Source of the DNA: Auriscalpium vulgare
Taxonomy: Eukaryota; Basidiomycota; Agaricomycetes; Russulales; Auriscalpiaceae
Direction of reading: 5' to 3'
Length of the DNA: 64,000 bases
NCBI GenBank assembly: GCA_019915015.1
Contig: JAHBBC010000007.1
Coordinates: 744,001 to 808,000 of the forward strand
Shown: positions 23,972-36,179 of the stretch, piece after piece
Layout of the letters: every line of letters starts with the position of its first letter
How positions within the stretch are numbered: position 1 is the first letter of the stretch
Position numbers and translations under genes: made by a program
The notes under the pieces: generated by a model
Databases searched by the model: none
Told to the model about the DNA's origin: nothing
Seen by the model: the letters and a program-made list of their open reading frames with translations, nothing else

Positions 23972-26282
23972 ATGTCAGACTATTTGCCACTCCCCCACTC
24001 CCCAGCTACTCCCCCACCTACGCCCCCACCTACACAGGCCGGCCCCCGCGACGGCGATGGGCCCTCCCTGGCGTCAGCCGCATCGGAGGCGTTGGCATCT
24101 TCCTCACCACTGCCGCCATCTCTGGTGTTGTCTTCCATCTCTTCATCTTCTCCATGTACAACCCACTCTCGCGGCAGCCCTCGGCTAACGAGCTACGCCT
24201 ACGACCCCTCATCGACCCGGACTCTCCTCTCTATGTTAAGCCGGACTCGCCGCTACTGCTCCATTCAAAGGTCGTTGACGAGTCGCGGCCACTGCCCTCT
24301 TCTTCCGTGACCCCAGAGCCTGCTCCGAGCAGCACCCCACCACCCGCGCCGTTGGATTCGGAGGAGCTGAGCCTAGAGGAGTTACGAGAATTGGTTTCAC
24401 ACACGAAGGGCTTTTTCAGCCGTGAATACAGTCTGGGCCTGGGGTGGAATAACGTGAGTCTGTAAGCCTTCCACGTGCTGACCGTGCTATAACGCCCTTT
24501 CAGATGCGGTATATCATCGAGGCCGCGCTGCTGCAGTCGCAGCTCTTGAACCGCACCCTTGTCCTCCCCTCGTTCGTCTATGCCCGTGGTTGCGAGTACA
24601 ACATGTGCGTTTCATACTTCGATACCTGACACTTGTCTGACGCCCGTGCCTTAGCACTGTCTGCGCGGACTACGCGCCGATGGTCAACAAAGGCGACGCG
24701 GTCGGCTGGGAGGAATGGCGCAAGATGCCCATGGAGCAGCAGATGGGCTGGCGCATGCCCATGTCGCTCATGCTCAACCTCACGCACCTGCGCGAGCGGC
24801 ACCCCGTCATCCTCATCGCCGACTACCTCCGGCTGCACGGCCTCGACCCCTCAGGCGAGTTCAGCAACGGCGCGTGGAACCGCGAGGCGTACCACAAGCA
24901 GGCGAACGTGTTTGAGTCCGACGAGACGAAGCTCCCGACCCTCTTTGTGATTGAGAACTCCTGGTACGACCCAGAAAAAACGGTCCGCGTCGACATCCTG
25001 CCGGACGCGATCAAGGCGCGCGGGGGCTGGATCGAGGGCGGCGGTGACGCGGCGAAGGGCGAGCTGGTGGGCCACTGGCCTGCGCCGACGCCGACGAACA
25101 TGAGCATCAGCCTCGCCCACGCCCTCGGCGAGAACCAGGCCCTCCTGGACTGGGACCGCGCGAAGGAGGTTGTGTACGCCACCGAGCCCCAGCTCATATG
25201 GGAGCTCACGGACGACGAGCAGTTGGAGGCGTTCTTCCAGGCTAACGGCTGGGAAATCCTGTATACCTTCCGGGGAGCGTAAGTGCCGCTAGCCATGCTC
25301 ACAGCCGCTAAATGCTGATGATTTGGATTTACAGGCTGAATATGGACTACACGAAGACCGTCACTGACCCGCTGCGCCAAATCACCCCCGTCCATACTCT
25401 CCGCGGGTTCAAGGACGAGTTCGCGCACGTCTCGACGGACGTGGTGATCCTCGCCGGCGAGACCCACCTCGGGCGCAAACCCGTAAGTAGCTAGCGGCGC
25501 CACCGTCTGCACTGCCTGACTGAACCTTCCTGCAGGGCGCCATGCGCTTCACGACGCCGGAGAAGCGCACGGAATTTGCGAGCATGGTTGTGCACGCGCT
25601 TGTCGCCATCGATCGTGTGCTGGACCTCGGCAAGCTGCTCGCGGAGCGCATGCAAGCGCTGGCTGGCGGCCGATTGTGGATGGGCGGGCACATGCGGCGT
25701 GGGGATTGTGAGTTTTTTTTTTTTCGTCTCCCCTGAGTCTTATTGTTGCGCACTGAACTGACGGCGCCGTCAGTCGTGCGTTTGGGCTGGGCGATGGACT
25801 CCTCGCCCTTGGGACATGTCACCCGCGTCAAAAAGCATCTAGAAAGCGGGCGCGACATCCTCACCCACATGACGAACCTGACTGCGTACCCCATACAGGG
25901 CGTTACGCCCAATCTCGCGCAACTCACGACCCCCCCACCGCTCCCAGACGACCCGTGCGTATCCTCGATCCGCCGCGCGCGCCGTGCTGCACACTGACGC
26001 GCTTTGCACAGATTCTATATCGCCACAGACGAGCGCGACCCCGAGGCCCTCAGGATCATCGGCGGGGAAGGCGCGGTCTTCATGACGGATTTGCTCACCA
26101 TGGAGGACCGCCGGGACTTTGGTTGGCCGCTGATGATCACGGACATCCGCGCGCTCGTCGAGCAGGTCCTGCTCTCGTACTCGGCGTTTTTCTACGGCCA
26201 CGGCATGAGCTCCGTTGCCGGCGGCATCATGAACATGCGCGCTGCGCACGGCGCGGACCCTCGGACTATGCTCCTGGACTGA
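23972..26282 (+). CDS. Type II membrane O-fucosyltransferase-like protein
   Basis: A probable Golgi or ER glycosyltransferase of the GDP-fucose O-fucosyltransferase group. Near the N-terminus a single membrane anchor is seen (VGIFLTTAAISGVVFHLFIF) after an Arg-rich segment, giving type II topology, then a Pro/Ser-rich stem. The catalytic part includes YSLGLGWNNMRYIIEAALLQ, LNRTLVLPSFVYARGCEYN, then WMGGHMRRGDFVRLGWAM (the conserved arginine motif of the fold), FYIATDERDPEALR and SSVAGGIMNMRA. Exons join by GT-AG introns. Oddity: the only suitable ATG (23972, MSDYLPLPHS) is in a different frame from the anchor. A one-base shift is needed in a C-run-rich stretch around 23985-24020, or an undetected 5' exon exists. 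The acceptor sugar or protein is unknown. Confidence 0.72.
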
Positions 26283-26763
26283 TTCGCATTCATGGAAGGA
26301 TAGTGTTTTTTGTTTCGTTTTTGGCTATGTCTGGCACCCGGCCGCTACCCCCACACTGCGTATCTATCCCATTTGATCTCCCGCCTGCATGCAATGCTTT
26401 ATATCCCTACCTAAATCTCGCACATATTTGCACACATTCATTAGACTGTATCCTTGCACATATCGCACTTCCGGCAGACTTTGCCTACACTACTACGGAG
26501 CGTGATAATTGCCAATCAATAGTATAGCCGTGTTGTCCTGTATCATATACTAGAATCCATCGGCTGACATCATGACGGGCAGCTGTGGCTAAACTGAATG
26601 CACGTCAAGGGACTCCATTAAACCTAGCTCGTAAGTAGGAGGGCAGAATACAGTATCGTGTGCACATGGCAGTGGGCGTTAGCAAGTCATACATATTTCG
26701 TACAAATCCCAGGACGGCCATCTCCTTGCGCAAATAGACACGGACATCGTGAACGTGGCGAAG
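26283..26763. other. Convergent 3' flanks, no gene
   Basis: AT-richer than its surroundings. It lies between two convergent genes and should hold both 3' UTRs and polyadenylation regions. No coding signal is seen. Confidence 0.5.
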
Positions 26764-28231
26764 TCACTTGCGGCCAGCTGCCGCCTGGGTGTTCCACCAG
26801 GATTCCGAGCCTTTAAATACCCACAGCTCTCTTCTTCCTCCCAGGCCGAAGAGGCCACGACGCGCCATAGGTATGCTGGCGTCTAATTTGAAGGCATAAT
26901 CGTTGATATGTTTGAGTATGTGCGCCAGAAACATGTCCCTGTCAATGCCGAGGCCTGGGCACATGCAGGCATACGTCAGTTAATGACGTCCGTGCACACG
27001 GCGCGGCAATGCGACATACCGCCAATCCCACCCTTCAGTTCGATCACGTAACTCCCCTCATCGGTGACATTCTCGTTGGATATCTGGCGCGGGAAGGTGG
27101 TCCGCAGGCTCAGCCCCAATGTCTGCGTGACGACGGCTGGGGGGTTGATGAAGGTGACCTTGTCGCCCGAGTGGTTGAGCGTCATCGTGAAGAAATGCGC
27201 CAAGCTGTCAGCCGGAGCGCGAATGAAGACGAGGCGTGGGGACTTCGTCTGTACATGAGGCGCTGAGGTCAATTGGGCCTATAGAGCTGCAGAACACTAA
27301 CCGCGCGCCCCGTGTTGATCGTGGTGAGATACACATATCCCTGTTCGGATATATGAGAACGTGTAAACGCGTTGGACAGCACCCCAAGAACCCACCAACC
27401 TGATGTGCGAGTACCCAGAACATCATACAAACCATGCGCTGTGCTCTATAGCAATGCTGCTGTGAGTAGGTGCATCGGAGGAATGACGGAGCGCACATAC
27501 AGTATGGAGTCGGTACCTGTGCTCTTCCAAGGGTTGCCCGCAAACTTGACGTGCCAGTTATGTCCAACATGTGTCTGGTGGACAACGCCGGCTGGCCACA
27601 TCGGGAAGATCTTCTCTCGAAGCTCCTCCACCGTGGATTGGAACGCGATGTTGCTAATATCCACTTCATTCGGCGGCAGTATCGATAAGAAGATGTGATC
27701 TATACAACCCGCGCCGTATTGTGAGTCCAAGTTGAATATAACAAAACAGAAGTGAGACGCACCAGGATCCATCCGCGAGCTCGAGTTTGTGCGGGTCCTG
27801 GTCATGGAGCTGACCCGCGCGCGATTCTCAGCTGCCCCGGAGTGCGTGCGACTGCGGCTAACGGGGACTGGCACGGCCTGGATACGCGGCTCCCCGTTCT
27901 TGAGCGCAGACCGCAGCGGCCGCTGGCCATTCGTCCCGGCGCTCGTGTGGCGGCGAGTAGGGTGGGGGGTATGTGTGCGCTGCGGCCGGGACTGGGTCTG
28001 TGTTGGTTGGAGTTGGTTCGGAGCGGTGTACGGGGACGGGAAGGGGACGCTGGTGCCATACTGGGGGGTGTTCAGCTGCCCGGAGTACTGGGGCTGACTC
28101 TGCTGGAACGCCTGTGGCTGCTGCTGCTGCTGGTAATAAGGCTGTTGTTGATACTGATATGCAGGCTGAGAATTGTAGGCGCCGTATTGTGGGTTGTATT
28201 GGTTGTACGGTTGACCACCGGCATACTGCAT
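26764..28231 (-). CDS. Uncharacterised protein with Gln/Pro-rich N-terminus
   Basis: ATG 28231 begins MQYAGGQPYNQYNPQYGAYN, and the N-terminal third is a Q/Y/P-rich, prion-like disordered segment. The second half is folded-looking and is assembled from several exons: DHIFLSILPPNEVDISNIAF, QSTVEELREKIFPMWPAGVV, KSPRLVFIRAPADSLAHFFT, LGLSLRTTFPRQISNENVTD and GSYVIELKGGIGG. It ends LGIDRDMFLAHILKHINDYA and GRRELWVFKGSESWWNTQ. I do not recognise the C-terminal domain; it does not match a standard enzyme signature. Divergent from the pyruvate carrier gene with a 398-bp spacer. Exon borders between 27260 and 27730 are approximate. Confidence 0.65.
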
Positions 28232-28629
28232 TGGTCGACAGAAGTGGGGGGTATACTGGGGCGTGAACGGGGTGAACTGGGCGAAGGCGACGGCGTGAAG
28301 GGCGTGGACGGGAAGAAGAGCGGAGGCGCTGGAGCTCGAGTGCCAAGTGCCGCTGAATTTGTGCGAAGACAACGTGGTCGAGGCCGGTTGCCTTTTTGAG
28401 CGTCTATTCTGGAACAACACATGACGAATTTGCAGAAATGTCTGAGCGAGCAAGGTGCGGACGGCGACAGAGACTCGAATGCATGTTCCAGCGGTGGTGC
28501 GGGCGGAGGCAGGGAAAGCAGCACAGCGAATCGCAGAGTCAGTGGCTGAGGCCGACGCAGCCGACAGTCCGACAGATTACTCGGACTTGCGAGCGCGTAG
28601 GCGCCTAGTTACTCTCTTCCTCTTCAACC

Positions 28630-29273
28630 ATGGCCTCCTTCGCCCACTGGCTCCGTTCCCCAGCTGCCCGCGAATATTTCTTCAGTCCGTCCGAGTGTTC
28701 TGTTTCTCCATCACATGGACTGACCGACTTGCCTGCGCAGGCACTCATTTTTGGGGACCAGTGCGCTCCAACTCTCATACTCCATCGAGTCCCTTCGCTC
28801 ATTTCCTGCAGGTAGCAAATTGGGGTCTCCCTTTGGCTGCCATCGCAGACCTTAACAAGGGGGAAGAGGTGATCTCCGGGACGATGACGGGCGCCCTCGC
28901 TGCCTACTCGTGAGTCGATCCACCATGCCCTCACCGAGGCTTCTTCTGACCACCCTCGCAGCATGGTATTCATGCGTTTTGGTGAGTGTCGTATACAAAC
29001 TCCACTCCCGCAGCTGCCTGACATGCTTCTGTCACCGCAGCATGGGCCGTCCAGCCGCGCAACTACCTGCTTTTCGCCTGTCACGCTACCAACACCACCG
29101 CGCAGCTCACACAAGGCTATCGCTTCGTTGATTACTGGTACCGGGGTGGCAAGGAGCGTAAAGAAAAGGCCATCCTTGTTGGCGCACCTGCGTCCGAGAC
29201 GCCGTCGACCGCGCCCGGAAAGGTCACGGAGGCGATTAAGGCGGCGCAGGCGGAAGGACGCGCAGCCAAGTAG
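28630..29273 (+). CDS. MPC1: Mitochondrial pyruvate carrier 1 (Mpc1)
   Basis: Forms, with an Mpc2 or Mpc3 partner, the heterodimer that brings pyruvate across the inner mitochondrial membrane. Small exons join to [38 protein letters not shown], then [19 protein letters not shown] and [33 protein letters not shown]. This covers the whole MPC family core including the WG-P and FMRFAW-QPRN motifs and three hydrophobic segments. A charged C-terminal extension ([17 protein letters not shown]) follows, as is common in fungi. Length is about 140 residues. All introns are GT-AG. No cleavable presequence is apparent, as expected for carriers of this family. Confidence 0.95.
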
Positions 29274-29395
29274 GACCACTTTTTGTTTACCACTGATATG
29301 ATAGACATTCCGCTGCTGATGACACTCTTTCATCCAATGCCAACCTCGCCCACTACGAACTAGGTAAGACGGTGCCTTCTGCACCTCACCAAAAC

Positions 29396-32300
29396 CCGTC
29401 GTCCCCGTCCCCGCCCTTCTTCTTCTTGCCGCTGCCCTGCGCGAGCGCCTGCCGCTCGTACATCTCTGCGACCTGTCAGAGCACAATCAGCACAACGTTC
29501 CGCTGAAGTTTTCAGTGCAACGCTTACCTGTTCCGGACCAGTCGCGTCATCAGCGCTCTTGTCGTCCCGAACGCGGAGAAACCGGGGGAACCGCAATGAT
29601 ATCCCTCGCTCCTCGACGATGCCCATGGCGGCTGTGTACACGGGGCTCAAGCTCAAATCGGCCGTGAGCACCTCCCACACCATCTGTGGTTCGAACCAGA
29701 TGTCCGGCTTCGCGCCGCCGGCCTTGACGTCGCCGCGGCACGTCGAGATCTCGAGCGGCTTCAGCACCTCGTAGTGCGACGCGAGCACCTCCTCGCTGAA
29801 GCCCGTGCCGATCTTGCATATCGTCTGGAATTCTTCCGCATCGGCGTCGTAGCACGCCAGCAGGAATGCGCCGTAGACGTTCGTGCGCTTGCCCTTGCCG
29901 TAGTACCCGCCCACCACGACGAGGTCGAGAGAGTCGCCCACGCCAGCCAAGTAGTCCTTCTTGAGCTATCGGGTGTTATTGTGGTATATCATTCGCGCCT
30001 AGAAGCGACGAGTCATACCTTCAACCAGTTGACACTGCGCCGGCTCGGCTCGTAGTAGGACGCCTCGGTCTCGAGCATCTTGACCATAAGACCTTCGCAA
30101 CCATCTTTGACACTCTCGTCAAGGAAGGACTGTATCTCGTCCGTCGACTCGTTGTCCGACGATCGCGCAAACTGAAATTCTCCGTCAACGATCTTGAAGT
30201 GCTCTCGCAGAAGCTCTCGTCGCTCCACGAGGTTTTTCCTTAGCAAAGGCTGTAGGTGTGGCTGTTGTCAGTGGCTGGCTACGGCTGAAGGGCGTTGATA
30301 TTGTACCTCGCCGTTGAGGTAGAGTAGATCGAAGGCGAACAAGCACACGCGGACCTGGATGTCTTCGACCTTGACGTCCTTGCGTTTCCGCTTGCTCAGT
30401 TCCTGGAACGGCATGAGCTTGCCTGTCTTCCGGTCGATCGCGACCGCTTCCGCATCCAGTACAAACGAATTGGTTGATTCCTTGATCGCCTGCGTTCAAC
30501 GAATTAGCCTTGAGAACCTCCAGAAATTTAAGAAAATAGAAAAAGCACATTGGGTAGCTGCTCCACAATGTCCGGGTACTTCTTGCTCATGTCCTCCGAG
30601 TTCCTGCTGAACACGCCGATCGTGCCGTCCGGCAGTTTGTGCACCTGCGCGCGCTCGCCGTCGTACTTATACTCACACGTGAAGCGCTTGCCCTCGAACC
30701 GGTCAAGCACTTCGCCGATCGCTTTCGTGGGCTTCGCGAGCATGGGCTTGAGGGGTACACCCGGCGTCAGCTTGCACAGGTCATGTAGGTTGGTGATCCC
30801 GGACTCCATGAGGGCAGGGATGACTTTGTCGTAATTTGGAAGTTCACTGCAAGTATGTTGAGTTGGTGGCGAAGGTAAAGCAAAGGCGACTGACCTGTAG
30901 ACAGACTTGACGACACTAGAGCCTTCTTCCAAACGAGCAGTCATCTTCTCGCTGTTCCATCGCTTGCCGGCTAGGCGAGGTTTATTAGCTTGGAACTCGA
31001 CGCTTAACGATTGACGCGTACAGCTCTCATGCTCTGCTAGGACAGTGGCATGTGCAAGAGCAACGAGAACAGTGCGCTCCGCAAGACCAATACGGAGCTT
31101 GCCTTCCAGACTCCGTACAATGTACTTGGCCTCTTCACCCTGACACGCCGCAAGCAGCTTCGTGATGATAGACACTTTCTTGTTTTGTGACTACAAGAAT
31201 TTTGTTTGTATGGATGTCATTCAGCATGAGCTGAAAACCCACCGCATTTCCAGCTGTCAACGCAATCTCTTTGAGATTGTTAAAGACAAATGGAACGCTG
31301 AGCGGCTTTGGCTTGAAAAGAGTCTTCTGCATATTCTTCGACTTCTACTACCGGTGTCAGCGAGAGGGGCATTCGAGAAAATGAGATCGTCTACCATGGC
31401 CACGAGCCCCAAATCCCCTTCCTTCTTCAGATCCGACTTGACCACGGCAATGCTGCGTCCTGTCGATTCTCCAATCGCCTTGATGAGCAGGCTTTCACCT
31501 ATGCCGAGCTCGATGCCTTCGTAATCTGGACTCAACTGCCCGACAGCTATCAGTTAGCACATGACGGAGACGTCCATGTATTTTGCGTACCGGTTGATGC
31601 ATAGGTATAGTGTCTGGAGCAGGGAGTGCGAGTCACCCTTCTTACTCCGTTGGATGACAAGGAGCAAAAGGCCGGTGAGCAATGAAGTCTTCTCTATTCG
31701 CTTCGTAGTGGCTTCTATGAGCGCAAAAGTCTTCGCGAGCGCAGCATAGGGTACTCTGCGAGGGCATCTCGATCATTGACACCACCAAATAAAATGAGAG
31801 GACTAACGGGTCCCCGACCTTCCATCCGCCCTTGACATCGACTTGGTCTCGTCGGTCCAATGCAGACTCCGCACTACAGAGTCACGCGTGAGCAATGGCG
31901 CAAGTCGTTGGGGCTGAACGTACCTCTTCGACGCGACCTCCTCGTCCAGCTCCTCCTCGCCTTCAGAATCCTCGTCGGGCGGATCCTCAGCCGCGCTAGA
32001 CGCCGCCGGCTCCTCCGCCTCGTCATCCTCCTCCGGGATGGGCTTCGGTTTCGCCTTCGCCTTGCCCTTACCGTTCGCCTTCATGAGTGTAGTAGACTCC
32101 TCCGCGTCACGCTTGCGCTTCGGTGGTCCGACTTTCTTCGCAGGTTTCGGGGTGGGTGGCGCACTCGAGCTCGCCGCTGTCATCTCTGTGTGCACGCGCG
32201 TCCGTCAGCAACCCGGGAGATGCAGCGAGCGTGCTTTCTACGCACCGGGCGCGGACGTCTCAGCTTCATCTTCACTCCCTGACACAACGAGCCGCCGCCG

Positions 32301-32698
32301 TTTCACTCGGGGCCGCTCGGGGGAGGAAACTGTGGTCGAGTCAGGACGCGACGACGCGACGGACGAGGACACAGGGGCACCTTCAGAGCGCGCCGTCGAC
32401 GGCGGCTTCCGCTTAGTAGTCTCAGACGCTGATTGATGAGTTAGTTTGAAAGTGCACGAAAGAATCGCGTCCACGCACACTCCGGCTCCTTGTCATCCAC
32501 ATCCATCGCGTCGACGCTGGGACGCGTCGCATCTGGCACGTCTGGCGTCGGGGTCGGCGCTGGCTCCTCGACTTTCGCGGAAGGCTCTTCAACGGGGGAG
32601 GTGACTTCTGTCTTGGGCGCAGGTTCTGTTTTCTTCTTCTTGCCGCCCCAGAGGTCTGTGAGGCTGGCTTGCTGAGGTGGCGCTTTCTTTCCAGGCAT
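29396..32698 (-). CDS. LIG1: DNA ligase I (ATP-dependent, Cdc9-type)
   Basis: Seals nicks between Okazaki fragments and in excision repair. ATG 32698 opens [17 protein letters not shown], where QASLTDLW resembles a PCNA-interacting (PIP) box; a Pro/Glu/Lys-rich tail with basic NLS-like [11 protein letters not shown] follows. The DNA-binding domain includes [21 protein letters not shown] and [10 protein letters not shown]. The adenylation domain carries the active-site lysine in [15 protein letters not shown], then [16 protein letters not shown] and [10 protein letters not shown]. The OB domain includes [33 protein letters not shown]-like [12 protein letters not shown] and [19 protein letters not shown], then [16 protein letters not shown]. 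It ends in a Lys/Gly/Asp-rich tail. Estimated length is about 870 residues with roughly a dozen introns. Three MCB boxes lie upstream, matching S-phase control of CDC9 in yeasts (inference). Confidence 0.97.
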
Positions 32699-32717
32699 TT
32701 CAAAGAACTTTCCTGCT

Positions 32718-32917
32718 ACGCGTGTGAGATGAATAATATGTCGCGGAGGATGTCCTACCGAGAGTTTGCTGGCGTCCCATGCGCAGGAAAGAACGATGGG
32801 TGACGCGTAAAGCAGGGAGCATCGCGGCCGCGGCGGACAGACGCGCGTGGGCGCGTTGTTTGGTCGCCTGCACGTGGTATGGCTGTAAACTAATATCACT
32901 CACGCGACGCGACGCGT
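32718..32917. promoter_or_regulatory. Cluster of three MluI cell-cycle boxes (ACGCGT) upstream of LIG1
   Basis: ACGCGT occurs exactly at 32718-32723, 32803-32808 and 32912-32917, that is 20 to 220 bp before the ligase ATG. ACGCGT is the core binding site of the MBF (Mbp1/Cdc10-Res) factor that drives G1/S genes in ascomycete yeasts. A CACGTG palindrome lies at 32871-32876. Confidence 0.65.
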
Positions 32918-32923
32918 CCGTTG

Positions 32924-33519
32924 ACCGGTTGGCGCGCTCCCGCTGAACGACAGTATATATAGCAGCACAGTATTGTACTCATTTATAGCACATGAAGAGA
33001 ATAATAGGAGGCAGGCGTAGACAGGGAGAGACGGCAGTGCTAAGGGACCCACATAAAAACGATGAGCAGCGCGAACAAATAACAAGAATCCCCATAAAAA
33101 TGCGCAAACGGGGCGGCGTGATGATGCAATGTGGGCTTTGTGGAAGGATCGTCAGCGGTAGGGGAGAAATAGGGCACCCACTCCTGTAAAGGGTGGGCGG
33201 GCGAGCGACGTGAGGAAGGACTGGTATGGAGGTGTGATGGTAACTCGGGCACGGCAAATGCGTCAATGTAAGGTGCACAGTTCTAGCCCGGTCACCTGCA
33301 ACATGCGGATAACCATAGTACAGGGTGTGTGGTGGAACTCAGCAGACGAGCCTGATGATCCCACCAACCAGATGCCTTGCTGCGCCCTCGATGAATCTTC
33401 GGCAACTATAATCGTATATCCCGCCATATGGTGTGTACTTGCGATCGTGGTTCTCAGTTAGCATTCATCATGCTGGCGTGTTCCGTTGAGTAGGGTCAGG
33501 CACTGATTTCGAAGCAGCC
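32924..33519. other. Distal LIG1 promoter and 3' flank of the PPZ gene
   Basis: No coding evidence. The part near 32940-33000 is AT-rich with TATATATAG and may include the terminator region of the upstream minus-strand phosphatase gene. Confidence 0.45.
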
Positions 33520-35115
33520 TCACCTCTTCCGCTTCGCCTTTGTCATCTCTTTCCGTAACGCAGGTCCGTCGAGAGGCTTCAACAATTCAAAGGCGCACAG
33601 TAAGTCTTCGGAGACACTAGTAAGGGGACTGTCAGCAACGGAAGGGGGAGAGCAGGTGAAACACAGCATCAAATACTCACCTCATACATGCGCCATAGTT
33701 GTCGAACTCTGTCAACACGATCAGCATCAAAGAATCGGTGGGATGGTGGCGAGCGCACGCACCTCCACAATAGTTCGGAGCACTGAATACCGTGACCAAC
33801 GTCCGGTCATTCCAGAACTCGTACCCATCCTCCACCACCATATGTGCTCGACATATCAAGTCCATATCATACCGCACCAAGAAGTCGTTTATAACCGCCT
33901 TCCCAAAGCAGTAGCTGACGCCTCGCTCGTTGTCCTCCCAGTCAAGCGCTGAGTCCGACGGGTCAGACCAAAGAAGGTCATTCAGCAGGCCGTAATCCGG
34001 CACGTCCGTCGGGCGTTGGATGGCTTTGATGTCCTCCATGGACTGCAGGGACGGGGACAGTCCGCCATGGACGCAGAAGATCTTCGACGCCACGATGGCC
34101 GCGATGGGCAAGCAGTTGAACACGTCGACGAACGTCTTCCACGTCTTGATATTACACCGTCGCTTGCACTCGTCGTAGAAACCGTACACTGCATCAGGTT
34201 AAGTGGCGTTGCAGTGAAGCGGAGAAGCAAGAATAGCGTACCCCGCGTGACATTCGCACACTCGTGGTTCCCCCGCAACAGGAAGAAGTTCTCCGGGTAT
34301 TTGATCTTGTAGCACAACAAAAGAAGGAAGGTCTCCAAACTCTGCTTTCCTCGGTCGACATAGTCGCCGAGGAAGAGATAGTTGGCGGCCGGGGGGAAGC
34401 CGCACATCTCGAAGAGGCGAATGAGGTCGGAGTACTGCCCGTGGACATCCCCGACTATCTTCACGGGGGGCGAGAGCTCTATGAGTGTGGGCTGGCTGAG
34501 GAAGACCTCGCGCGCAGCCTGACAAATCGCCGCGATTTCGACGTTCTTCAGACATAGCGACTTGCTGACCTTGCCCGTGTAGCCCACGTCGAGCAGGCGC
34601 TGTATCATGTCGTCAATGTCGAACGCCTTGAGCTTCTCCTTGGCGCTGGCGAGGCCAGCCGACCCCGGGGAGTCGCCGAGCGGCAGCGCGCTCCTCGCGG
34701 AGCCCGCGCCAGGGGTCTGCGCGCCGTTGTTCGAGAGGATGGTGGGGTTGGCGGGGATGTCGAGCGGGGGCGGCTTGGTGATGGTGTGCGAGGGGGATGT
34801 CGAGGGCGATACGTTGGAGTTGGCGGAGGCCGCGAGGGCGTCGCCGGGGGGGTTCTGGCTCTCGTTGGGGACGTTGGCGCCGCCAGGCGGCTGCCCGCCG
34901 CTCCCGTTCTGCGCTATGCGGTCACCGTCGGAGCCAGTCACGTTGATGGAGGGATTGCCGTTGGGAACGGCGGCGGCGGCGCCCGTGGCGCGCGAGAGGC
35001 TGCCCTGGGGCGCCTCGTTGGCGTCGCCCTGTGCGTCGGCGGTCGGTGGCTCTGGAGGGGCGCCCTCCCTGTCCTTGCCGCTCTTCTTTGACTTTTTGGA
35101 CGGCTGCTGACCCAT
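33520..35115 (-). CDS. PPZ-type serine/threonine protein phosphatase
   Basis: A PP1-like catalytic domain with a long N-terminal extension, as in fungal Ppz1/Ppz2, which act in cation and pH homeostasis and cell-wall integrity. ATG 35115 gives [17 protein letters not shown]: Gly2 followed by Ser/Lys suggests N-myristoylation, known for PPZ. About 170 disordered Ser/Pro/Asn/Gly-rich residues follow. The phosphatase core has all metallophosphoesterase motifs: [54 protein letters not shown], then [33 protein letters not shown] and [18 protein letters not shown]. The last small exon reads [16 protein letters not shown] and ends AKRKR. Estimated length is about 480 residues. At least three GT-AG introns. 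Confidence 0.93.
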
Positions 35116-35459
35116 GGACGGCGCGTGAGAAGCTGAGGAGGCGTGCGCGGGGGAGGGAGAGTGCGAGCGAGACTTGGACAGCCTGCTGGTGAGAGCGGTA
35201 AGGAGCGCGGGAGCCAGCTTGCAGCGACGTGTGGGGTGAGGCGGAGGCGGGAGGTGGACGAACAGACGCAAGGGGCTGTCTAATTGCCAAGGCCGTAATG
35301 ACGGTTCGGCGTCGGGTCGTGCGTCAGGTCCTCGTGTTTGTTCCTTGTTTGGCACCACCGCTTTTCCTGCAGCATAACACGCAGTATATTCGACATGGGC
35401 ATAATGCGACATGGGCCAACAGCTATCGACAACACATCCCCGCACCCGCTCAGAACTTC
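35116..35459. other. Spacer between RPS11 3' end and PPZ start
   Basis: 344 bp between two minus-strand genes; it should contain the ribosomal gene 3' UTR and the phosphatase promoter. A long frame crosses it, but it only links reading noise to both genes. No motif stands out. Confidence 0.45.
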
Positions 35460-36179
35460 CCAAACGTCTTTGTCGACGCCTTGCTCTTCGACACCCGCAG
35501 CACGTTGAACCGCACCGTTTTCGACAGCGGTCGGCACTGGCCTGTGCAACCCCGTTAGTACACATCACCGGCACCTCTCCGCCAACACGCACCGACGGTC
35601 ACGACATCGCCCACATCCACACGGAACGCTGGAGACGCATGTGCTGCCAAGTTCTTGTGCCGCTTCTCATAACGGTCTGATCAACAGTCAGCGTTTCGTC
35701 TCTACAACCCTCACTACCCGCACGCACTGTATTTTGGGATGTAGTGCAGGTAATCGCGGCGGATGACGATGGTACGGGTCATCTTCGTCGAGACAACACG
35801 ACCGGTGAGGATGCGGCCACGGATAGACACGTCGCCCGTGAAGGGGCACTTCTTGTCTGATTTCCCCAATAAGCCCCGACGTCCCATGCCAGACAGTGGG
35901 CTACGCACCAATGTAAATGCCACTGATAGCCTCCTGGGGCGTCTTGAAGCCAAGACCAACATCCTTGTACCAGCGCTTCTCCTTGGTCTTCACGGCTGAG
36001 TTCACCCCATCAACCTCCCGCCTCCGCTAACACAGACAGAGTAATACACGTACTACCACGCGCCTTGGTGTTTTGGAAGATGGCCTGCTTCTGGAACGCC
36101 TTTTCGATTTGGACCTGGGAAACAACAGTTCAGCATCGCGGGGGCATTCTGTACGGGTGCAGCGTACTTGATCAGCCAT
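35460..36179 (-). CDS. RPS11: 40S ribosomal protein S11 (uS17)
   Basis: A cytosolic small-subunit protein. Five exons: MADQ; then [39 protein letters not shown] plus [47 protein letters not shown] and PKY; then [45 protein letters not shown] and the terminal [10 protein letters not shown]. All regions of eukaryotic S11/uS17 are covered, about 155 residues, with every intron GT-AG and short. A first exon of only four codons before a large intron is typical of fungal ribosomal protein genes. The exon from about 35545 to 35690 lies after the frame visible at 35714-35962 and was found from conservation. Confidence 0.95.

Noticed and set aside
33982..35592. Long minus-strand frame of 536 codons across PPZ and the RPS11 3' part
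   Set aside because: It is the true PPZ frame in the middle but runs through the RPS11-PPZ spacer at one end and through an unspliced intron at the other. The real ends are 35115 and 33520.
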